A DNA stretch of 64,000 nt from Thermotoga sp. KOL6. GTDB lineage: Bacteria; Thermotogota; Thermotogae; Thermotogales; Thermotogaceae. The notes under the pieces were generated by a model. The model made no database searches, was not told where the DNA came from, and saw only the letters and a list, made by a program, of their open reading frames with translations. Each line of letters begins with the position of its first letter. Within the stretch, counting starts at the first letter, position 1. The DNA lies in the NCBI RefSeq assembly GCF_002866025.1, contig NZ_LNDE01000001.1, positions 558,001-622,000 on the forward strand. The letters are read 5' to 3'. Shown one piece after another: positions 58,227 to 64,000 of this stretch. A program made the position numbers and the translations under genes.

Positions 58227-59414
58227 TCACATGTTGAAAACTCTTCTCAGTTCATCGACCATATCCAACTTTTCCCAGGTGAACTCTTCTTCGTTCCTAC
58301 CAAAATGACCGTAAACCGCTGTTTTTTTGTAAATCGGCCTCAGAAGATTGAGTTTCTTGATGATCGCACCCGGCCTGAAGTCGAACATTTCAATGATGAC
58401 TTTATGGAGTTTCTCCTCATCTACTTTCGCCGTTCCAAACGTATCTATGAGGATGGAAACCGGCTTAGCCACGCCGATTGCATAAGAAAGCTGTATCAAG
58501 AATTTGTCAGCGAGTCCGGCAGCCACAACGTTCTTCGCTACATATCTTGCCATATAATGAGCGGACCTGTCAACCTTGGTAGGATCTTTCCCGCTGAACG
58601 CTCCTCCACCGTGAGGAACCCATCCTCCGTACGTGTCAACTATGATTTTTCTTCCAGTAAGACCCGTATCTGCCATCGGACCTCCAAGAACGAATCTTCC
58701 AGTGGGATTGACAAGTATTCTCATTTTGTCGTCTCTGTACTCCTCAGGAATTACAGGATTTATAACATGTTCAATTATTGCTTCCCTGAGATCATCCTGA
58801 GAAATATCTGGATCGTGTTGCGTGGAAATGAGGACGGTATCAACTCGAACAGGCTTATCATCTTCGTATTCTACCGTCACTTGCGTTTTCCCATCTGGTC
58901 TCAAAAAAGGAAGAATACCGTTCTTTCTAACTTCAGCGAGTCTCATGGCCAATTTATGTGCCAAAGTTATTGGAAGGGGCATATATTCAGGTGTTTCATT
59001 TGTAGCATAACCAAACATAATACCTTGATCGCCGGCTCCAAGTGCTTCGAGCTCGTCAGCAACCTCTTCACCACTTTTTACCTCAAGAGCTTTGTCAACA
59101 CCGAGAGCTATATCAGGAGATTGACTATGAATGCTCGTGAGAACACCACAGGTTTCACCATCGAATCCATACTTTGCTCTTGTGTATCCTATTTCCAGTA
59201 TCGTTTTCCTAGCTATATCGGGTATCTCTACATACGCCCTCGTTGTAACCTCACCTGCTATTATGACCAATCCAGTTGTGACAAGAGTTTCAACGGCCAC
59301 TCTGCTTCTTGGATCCTGTTCGAGCATAGCATCGAGTATGGCGTCAGAAATCTGATCGGCGACTTTGTCGGGGTGACCTTCCGTAACACTTTCACTGGTG
59401 AAGAATCTCTTCAT
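58227..59414 (-). CDS. metK: S-adenosylmethionine synthetase
   Basis: It makes SAM from methionine and ATP. The protein has 395 residues. Motifs: [32 protein letters not shown], and the P-loop-like [22 protein letters not shown]. The ATG at 59414 follows AAAGGAGG. The 73-nt gap upstream shows no SAM riboswitch that I can recognise; it may contain a weak promoter (TTGTGA, 17 nt, CATACG on the minus strand), but this is not convincing. Confidence 0.97.
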   Translation of the reverse strand: MKRFFTSESVTEGHPDKVADQISDAILDAMLEQDPRSRVAVETLVTTGLVIIAGEVTTRAYVEIPDIARKTILEIGYTRAKYGFDGETCGVLTSIHSQSPDIALGVDKALEVKSGEEVADELEALGAGDQGIMFGYATNETPEYMPLPITLAHKLAMRLAEVRKNGILPFLRPDGKTQVTVEYEDDKPVRVDTVLISTQHDPDISQDDLREAIIEHVINPVIPEEYRDDKMRILVNPTGRFVLGGPMADTGLTGRKIIVDTYGGWVPHGGGAFSGKDPTKVDRSAHYMARYVAKNVVAAGLADKFLIQLSYAIGVAKPVSILIDTFGTAKVDEEKLHKVIIEMFDFRPGAIIKKLNLLRPIYKKTAVYGHFGRNEEEFTWEKLDMVDELRRVFNM

Positions 59415-59487
59415 TTCCCATCCTCCTTTCTCAGATCGTATGACAGCTTTGATAGTTTATCACAATTTTCCTTAAAAAAAGGTTACA

Positions 59488-59814
59488 TTACTGTTTTTGA
59501 GATTCTTCAAATTCCTCTTTAGTAATGAAGGTTCCTCCTTCGATCGAAACAGAAACGGGTTTGTAGGAGGAAGTGAAAGTTGCCGTGAGGCGGATTCTGT
59601 TAGGGCATTTCGATCCGACGTAAAGTTTGTCTATCTTATACGGCGTAGACGGGCTGTCATAATCAACTATGAAATCGTAGCCTCTTCGTAGATGGCTTCT
59701 GAAAACCTCGCCACAACGATCACATTTTATGTAAACAACAAGAGCCCCTTTCTCCCTATAGAAAGGATCTCGCTCCAAATTTTTCTTTTTTCTTCCAAAA
59801 AAGAGAAACAACAC
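59488..59814 (-). CDS. Small protein with Cys pair, unknown function
   Basis: The protein has 108 residues. The N-terminus is hydrophobic and basic (FLFFGRKKKNLERD). A CDRCGEVF pair at about 31-34 and a third Cys (SKCPNR) at about 70 suggest a metal site. It is mostly beta. The GTG at 59814 is seven bases after GGAGG. It lies just after the M23 peptidase gene. I do not recognise the family. Confidence 0.75.
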   Translation of the reverse strand: MLFLFFGRKKKNLERDPFYREKGALVVYIKCDRCGEVFRSHLRRGYDFIVDYDSPSTPYKIDKLYVGSKCPNRIRLTATFTSSYKPVSVSIEGGTFITKEEFEESQKQ

Positions 59815-59818
59815 TGTT

Positions 59819-60790
59819 TCACCTCCTCTGTAGATAGAAGGAATACTCTTTTTTCATCCCCCATATATCTTCAAGAACGATCTTGTACCTTGCGAAATCC
59901 GGGAATTCCCCTGTTTCTGGGAACTTGTTGACCTTTACAAGTGAGGAGAAGGTCTCTGGAAACAACTTGTACCAAAGCTCAAACCTATAGGCTTCAGAAA
60001 TGGATTTTCTATCGTAAACCGCCCAGGCGTTTGTAAATTCAGACCAAGGAATCTTATCGAAAGAGATCCGATAAATCTCTTCGTCTTCCAAAAATAGTGA
60101 GATACTTTTGAGGCCCAGAGTATTGTTAAATCCTTTAGAATAAGCTTTTATAGATAGAGCAGGAAAATTCCCCTTGAACGGATAAGTTCTTCCTTCAGCG
60201 AAGTCATAAACATCATCTCCAATTTTCAATTTTTCTAAACGAATGTCTTCATCTATAGGCTTGGGAAGGTTCAAGAAATTCGACGGATCGTAGGATATTT
60301 CCTCATCTTTATCCCTTATTTCAAAGTGTGCGTGTGGTATGGGAGCTTCTCCGGTGGTACCGGAATAGCCAATTACCTCTCCTTTTTCGAACCAGATCTC
60401 TTTCTCTGGGAATTTCACCACGATTCTCACGTTCCCAAACTCTTGCTTGAGCGAATCGACGATCAATTCAAGTCTCTTAGCGAACTTACTCAAATGGGCA
60501 TACAATGTTCTATATCCGTTTTCATGCTCCAAGACCACAGTGTAGCCGTATATGTCATCTTCATCGATCTCAATTCTGACGAGCCAACCTCTTTCCGCCG
60601 CGTAGATTGGTTCTCCTTCTTTCAATCCCGTGGAAAAATCTATACCCATGTGAAAATGAGGCCCTCTGTTACCACTTCCTCTGTACTCACCAAAAGTCGC
60701 TGAAACACGTGGTGAATCCACAGGAGGTGAAAAAGAAAAAAGTATGGAAACCATTAAAAATATTGAAAGAATGGTGAACAATCTTTTCAC
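59819..60790 (-). CDS. Exported M23 metallopeptidase
   Basis: The protein has 323 residues, with a signal peptide (LFTILSIFLMVSILFSFSPP) followed at once by an M23/LytM domain (about 25-180). Zinc ligands are visible in GPHFHMGIDFS (H-x-x-x-D) and IPHAHFEIRD (H-x-H). The C-terminal half (about 185-323) is a beta domain of unknown role. It should cut peptide cross-links in the cell wall. The start is GTG 60790, eight bases after GGAGG. It lies between def and the small Cys protein. Confidence 0.92.
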   Translation of the reverse strand: MKRLFTILSIFLMVSILFSFSPPVDSPRVSATFGEYRGSGNRGPHFHMGIDFSTGLKEGEPIYAAERGWLVRIEIDEDDIYGYTVVLEHENGYRTLYAHLSKFAKRLELIVDSLKQEFGNVRIVVKFPEKEIWFEKGEVIGYSGTTGEAPIPHAHFEIRDKDEEISYDPSNFLNLPKPIDEDIRLEKLKIGDDVYDFAEGRTYPFKGNFPALSIKAYSKGFNNTLGLKSISLFLEDEEIYRISFDKIPWSEFTNAWAVYDRKSISEAYRFELWYKLFPETFSSLVKVNKFPETGEFPDFARYKIVLEDIWGMKKEYSFYLQRR

Positions 60791-60803
60791 CGTTGTTCCC
60801 TCC

Positions 60804-61298
60804 TTATCTTCTAGCAGCTTTGGTTATATCCATCAGCTTCTTTCTGAGAAGCAACCTCTTTGCGGGACTTATTCTGTCTATGATGAGAACACCGTTCAAA
60901 TGATCGAATTCGTGTTGAAAGACTCTTGCAGGATACCCCTCCAACTCTTCTTCCACAAATTCTCCATGAACATTCTGATACTTCACCCTTATTCTCTTGC
61001 TCCTCTCAATCTCAACGAATATGTCTGGAAAACTTAAACATCCCTCTTCAGCAGTTTCCGTCTCATTACTGGTTTCAAGAATCTCGGGATTTATCACCGC
61101 AAGAGGGCCATCCCCAACATCCATAACAAAGAACTTTTGAGATATCCCAACTTGCGGAGCGGCAAGCCCTACTCCATCGTAATAGTACATCGTCTCTATC
61201 ATTCTCCCTATGATTCGCTTCAAATTCTCATCGAACTTTGTTACAAGTTTTGTCGGTCTTCTGAGAACGGGGTCACCAAAAACTCTTATCTTGTACAT
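60804..61298 (-). CDS. def: Peptide deformylase
   Basis: It removes formyl from the N-terminus of new proteins. The protein has 164 residues. All three family motifs are present: GVGLAAPQVG, EEGCLSFP and QHEFDHLNG (metal site HExxH). The ATG at 61298 overlaps the surE stop as TGATG and follows GGAGG at 10 nt; a TTG one codon earlier is also possible. An in-frame extension 11 codons upstream lies in surE and is not supported. Confidence 0.97.
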   Translation of the reverse strand: MYKIRVFGDPVLRRPTKLVTKFDENLKRIIGRMIETMYYYDGVGLAAPQVGISQKFFVMDVGDGPLAVINPEILETSNETETAEEGCLSFPDIFVEIERSKRIRVKYQNVHGEFVEEELEGYPARVFQHEFDHLNGVLIIDRISPAKRLLLRKKLMDITKAARR

Positions 61299-62041
61299 CA
61301 ACCGTACACCTCCTTCAATTTCTTTAGACAACCTTCGTTTGTGAGGAAAGGATGGATGGGTGTCACAGAAACGTATCCCTGCTCAACCACCTTGTAATCG
61401 ATATCGTCACGTTCATCATCCTCTATGACTTTTCCCATCATCCAATAGTACCTTTCTCCGAAAGGAGAGACGCGTTCTTCGAAATAATCGTTCCATCTTC
61501 TTTTACTCTGTCTTGTCAACTTCCAGCCCTTGATCTCTCCTACTGGAACGTTTATGTTCAGCATAGTAAAAGGATCGAGTAAAGACAAATCGAATTCTTT
61601 CAAAAAATCTATAAAAAACCGGGCTGCTCCTTCAAAATCTGGACTTTCATAATTGGCGCTGGAGATCGCAATCGAAGGAATATTCATCATAGCACCTTCC
61701 ATGGCACCAGATACAGTACCAGAATACAGAACATCCATACCCATATTAGGCCCCCTGTTTATCCCGCTCACTACAAGATCGACTTCTTTTCCCATAACCA
61801 CGTTATAACCCAATTTCACACAGTCAGCAGGGGTCCCCGTCGTCGAATACGCTGTGACCTTTTCACTCACAAACACTTTCTTCATCCACAGAGGAACATG
61901 AATGGTTATACTATGTCCCGTCGCACTTCTCTCTTTATCGGGAGCCACAACGAAAACTTCGTGTTCTTCGGACAAGTATTCAGCAAGCAGGATGATTCCT
62001 TTGGAATTTATTCCGTCATCGTTCGTCAAAAGAATTCTCAT
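61298..62041 (-). CDS. surE: SurE 5'-nucleotidase/phosphatase
   Basis: SurE dephosphorylates nucleoside monophosphates. The protein has 247 residues, as in the T. maritima protein of known structure. Motifs: [13 protein letters not shown] at the N-terminus, [14 protein letters not shown], and [25 protein letters not shown]. The ATG at 62041 follows GGGAGG at about 8 nt. The first 26 nt overlap the end of ecfA. Confidence 0.97.
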   Translation of the reverse strand: MRILLTNDDGINSKGIILLAEYLSEEHEVFVVAPDKERSATGHSITIHVPLWMKKVFVSEKVTAYSTTGTPADCVKLGYNVVMGKEVDLVVSGINRGPNMGMDVLYSGTVSGAMEGAMMNIPSIAISSANYESPDFEGAARFFIDFLKEFDLSLLDPFTMLNINVPVGEIKGWKLTRQSKRRWNDYFEERVSPFGERYYWMMGKVIEDDERDDIDYKVVEQGYVSVTPIHPFLTNEGCLKKLKEVYG

Positions 62042-62780
62042 ATCGATCCTCCCACCTAACTTTCTCACCACATTTTTTCCAAAGCTTCCATTTGAAAGGT
62101 ATTTCCACGTCTTCGAAACCTTTCATCATGAAGTCTTCCCAACTTCCACAAAAATCAATTGTACCATCCGATATGTGTATAATCGAGTCGATATCCTCGA
62201 GATATTCCAACTCGTGCGTTACAAGTACTATTCCCTTTCCTTTCTTCTTCAAATTCTCCAATACCCTAAATATCTCTTTCTGCGACGGGGGATCGAGCAT
62301 AGAAACAGGTTCATCTAGTGCAAGAAAACGTGTGTTTCGAGCCAACATAGAAGCAATGGCAAGCCGCTGCTTCTGTCCACCCGAAAGGTTCAAAGGATCT
62401 TCTTTTTCCAATCCAGAGAGTCCAACTAAATTCAATACTTCCTTTATTCTCTTTTGCATTTCTTCCTTGTCTAGTCCCAATATTTCTAGGGAGAACGCTA
62501 TATCTTCTTCCACAGTGGCTCCAATTATTTGGGATGATGGATTCTGAAAAACATAACCTACGTTCTCTCTCAACAACAACGGATCCGCACAATCGTCATC
62601 TAAAAAAATGGTACCCTCAGGTTCCAAAAGTCCCGCCAGCACCTTGAGAAGGGTGGTCTTTCCGGAACCATTTCTCCCTACCACAACGTAGATCTTCCCG
62701 GTTTCGAACTCCACGTTTACTCTATTCAGCACGTACTTTCCATTGTATCTGAAGGATACATCATTGAAGACTATCTTCAT
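62016..62780 (-). CDS. ecfA: ECF transporter ATPase (EcfA)
   Basis: The protein has 254 residues, an ATPase of the energy-coupling factor module that powers vitamin or metal uptake. Walker A is [16 protein letters not shown], the Q-loop [11 protein letters not shown], signature [14 protein letters not shown], Walker [12 protein letters not shown], then [16 protein letters not shown] is typical of EcfA proteins. No EcfT or S-component gene is adjacent; in Thermotoga the parts are scattered. A C-terminal extension (about 215-254) fits the EcfA helical domain. Confidence 0.9.
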   Translation of the reverse strand: MKIVFNDVSFRYNGKYVLNRVNVEFETGKIYVVVGRNGSGKTTLLKVLAGLLEPEGTIFLDDDCADPLLLRENVGYVFQNPSSQIIGATVEEDIAFSLEILGLDKEEMQKRIKEVLNLVGLSGLEKEDPLNLSGGQKQRLAIASMLARNTRFLALDEPVSMLDPPSQKEIFRVLENLKKKGKGIVLVTHELEYLEDIDSIIHISDGTIDFCGSWEDFMMKGFEDVEIPFKWKLWKKCGEKVRWEDRYENSFDER

Positions 62781-63405
62781 CTTCCTTCAATCCTTTTACA
62801 GATCTGTAGACTCTTATTCCTCCTGTTTTACACAATTCTTCCACGTTTCCAAATACTTTTTCCATGTACTCCTTTATACGCCTTCCACCTTTGTTGTGGT
62901 ACGCTACCATCTGAAGGCTTCCACCTTCTTCTAAAAACTCAGGAGCTCTTTTCACAATCTCCATCCATACCCTTTTACCAGCGACTATGGGAGGATTGCA
63001 CACGATCATGTCGAACTTCATACCTTCCCACGGTTCGTAGAGATTCCCCCAACGAATTTCCACTTCAACGTTGTGATTTTTTGCATTTATCTTAGCAAAT
63101 TCCACAGCACGCTTGTTTATATCGCTCATATAGACATCCAAATCTGGATATTCTTTCTTAAGAACCACACCTATCACACCGTAACCACACCCCAAGTCGA
63201 GGACTTTCTTCCCGTGGACCCTCACATTCTCTATCAAAACCTTCGTTGCCTTGTCTATCTTGCCGTAAGAGTAAACTCCCGATGGCGTTTTGAACACATA
63301 TTCGTGACCGTTTTTAAGAACCAATTTTGCCTCTCTTACTTTTAATTTCGAGGTGGGTTCAACTGTGTAATAATGCTCGAATTTCTTTTCACTCACTTTC
63401 TTCAC
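62761..63405 (-). CDS. Class I SAM methyltransferase (RsmC-like)
   Basis: The protein has 214 residues. SAM motif I is VLDLGCGYGVIGVVLKKEYP (about 70-90) and motif IV is MIVCNPPIVAGKR (N-P-P-x). The NPPI/NPPY motif points to N-methylation of a nucleic acid base, most like the 16S rRNA m2G enzyme RsmC but without its N-terminal half. The stop overlaps ecfA by 20 nt and the start overlaps the ATPase gene by 17 nt. Confidence 0.88.
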   Translation of the reverse strand: MKKVSEKKFEHYYTVEPTSKLKVREAKLVLKNGHEYVFKTPSGVYSYGKIDKATKVLIENVRVHGKKVLDLGCGYGVIGVVLKKEYPDLDVYMSDINKRAVEFAKINAKNHNVEVEIRWGNLYEPWEGMKFDMIVCNPPIVAGKRVWMEIVKRAPEFLEEGGSLQMVAYHNKGGRRIKEYMEKVFGNVEELCKTGGIRVYRSVKGLKEDEDSLQ

Positions 63406-63943
63406 CTCTCTTCAGCTCCTCCTCCAAACTTTCAAGAGTCTCGAACAAAAAAGATGCAAAAGCGGGATTGTCTGGACTCCAGAGCCCCGCCTCTTTCAGC
63501 TTCACCGTATCTATTTCGTAACCGCTTTTACCTCTTTTTCTCACAATGTACCAATTCACCTTCGGATCCGAGAGTATCAAGCTTGCCAAAGTTGTTGCCA
63601 CATTTCCTATAGGTTGACAATCCACACTCTTGAGATTGAACCTGGCTTCCACTTTCGTTCCCTTGCCCGGTTGAGTTTCCAACTTCACCCAACCTCCGGA
63701 TTGTTCAGCTGCCTGCTTCAGAAACGGAAGACCAAGCCCCACTTTCCTCAAACGAGGATTCCTCGTGGTGAAAAACGGATCAAAAACTCTCTCAGGATTC
63801 TCTATACCTGGACCATCATCTTCCACGATGAAGGTGAACCACTCATCCGTTTCATCTATCATTATCTTGATATTTTTTGCACCAGCTTTTACGGAGTTCT
63901 GAGCAATGTCCATAAGGTGATCTGCGATCGTTCTGAGTGCCAA
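63389..63943 (-). CDS. Histidine-kinase-like ATPase (GHKL) without DHp domain
   Basis: The protein has 184 residues. The GHKL ATP-binding fold is complete: LMDIAQNSVKAGAKNI (N box), VEDDGPGIENPERVFDPFFTTRN (G1/F box), VGLGLPFLKQAAEQSGG (G2). There is no phosphorylatable His domain, so it is either an anti-sigma-type or a stand-alone ATPase. The C-terminal 70 residues are specific to it. The start is TTG 63943, eight bases after GAGG; GTG 63952 overlaps the SD. Confidence 0.82.
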   Translation of the reverse strand: MALRTIADHLMDIAQNSVKAGAKNIKIMIDETDEWFTFIVEDDGPGIENPERVFDPFFTTRNPRLRKVGLGLPFLKQAAEQSGGWVKLETQPGKGTKVEARFNLKSVDCQPIGNVATTLASLILSDPKVNWYIVRKRGKSGYEIDTVKLKEAGLWSPDNPAFASFLFETLESLEEELKRGEESE

Positions 63944-63948
63944 CCCTT

Positions 63949-64000
63949 TCACCTCTCGACTCCAAGCAAAGCGAATACTTTCGCATCTTCTACCATATGA
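63949..64000 (-). CDS. C-terminal end of an unknown gene (partial)
   Basis: An open frame on the minus strand enters at the right edge and ends with MVEDAKVFALLGVER and TGA at 63949-63951. Its stop lies 5 nt before the TTG start of the ATPase gene, and the SD of that gene lies within its last codons. Too little is visible to name it. Confidence 0.6.
   Translation of the reverse strand, partial: HMVEDAKVFALLGVER

Noticed and set aside
59415-59487. SAM riboswitch upstream of metK
   Set aside because: The gap is only 73 nt, with none of the conserved SAM-I or SAM-II pieces and no terminator hairpin.
58305-59522. 405-residue open frame antisense to metK
   Set aside because: It is fully inside metK on the other strand, without family similarity or SD; a by-product of metK codon use.

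Overview
The window comes from a hyperthermophilic bacterium of the genus Thermotoga, in the T. maritima / T. neapolitana group. The PolA, DHFR, Mre11, NadA and SurE proteins read as close but non-identical versions of the T. maritima proteins as I remember them. Other typical markers are a fused PyrBI, the NfnAB transhydrogenase, the HpkA/DrrA two-component pair, CheX and a GH2 beta-mannosidase. Genes are packed almost without gaps. Most junctions are ATGA, TGATG or TTGA overlaps, and TTG/GTG starts set 7-9 nt after a GGAGG are common. Comparisons with T. maritima are from memory, not from a search.

Layout. (1) 1-12092, minus strand: lepA, a small lipoprotein, a glycerophosphodiesterase, an AhpD-like protein, polA, cheX, then atpZ-atpI-atpBEFHAGD of the F-type ATP synthase, with atpD running off the left edge. 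No terminator is visible inside this run. (2) 12204-14564, plus: beta-mannosidase. (3) 14607-19650, minus: an McsA-like zinc protein, pth, rplY, prs, glmU, a small protein and a DUF72 protein. (4) 19714-32181, plus: tsaE, lon, a TPR-like protein, mre11, rad50, a HEAT-like protein, an orphan ABC ATPase, nfnA, nfnB, DHFR and pyrBI. (5) 32185-36606, minus: an amino-acid racemase, then an ECF sigma factor, its probable anti-sigma factor, an exported RseB-like protein and a radical SAM/HhH protein, the last four all overlapping. (6) 36659-42056, plus: purine nucleoside phosphorylase, a DHH phosphodiesterase and a 1207-residue STAND/TPR/GGDEF protein. (7) 42022-44274, minus: tRNA-Ala, tRNA-Arg, tRNA-Lys, a structured leader, then infC, rpmI, rplT and mrp. 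(8) 44434-46898, plus: nadX, nadA, nadC for de novo NAD synthesis. (9) 46889-64000, minus: a long gene run that includes a truncated gene at the right edge, a histidine-kinase-like ATPase, a methyltransferase, ecfA, surE, def, an M23 peptidase, metK, rpsT, drrA, hpkA, a pyrimidine nucleoside phosphorylase, a DUF2233 protein, an EF-G paralogue, an amylase, yqeK and yaaR.

The only stretch above 300 bases without a protein gene is 43874-44433. It holds three tRNA genes, a leader RNA that looks like a terminator/antiterminator switch in front of infC, two candidate minus-strand promoters and one plus-strand promoter with an inverted repeat. I see no insertion sequence, CRISPR array, prophage or rRNA gene.

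Most worth checking: the infC leader and its AUC start; the two-carboxylate (Na+-type) c subunit of the ATP synthase; the sigma/anti-sigma/radical SAM operon with a CX5CX2C cluster motif; the operon joining a DHH cyclic-dinucleotide-type phosphodiesterase to a giant GGDEF protein; and an apparent synteny break between pyrBI and nadX.
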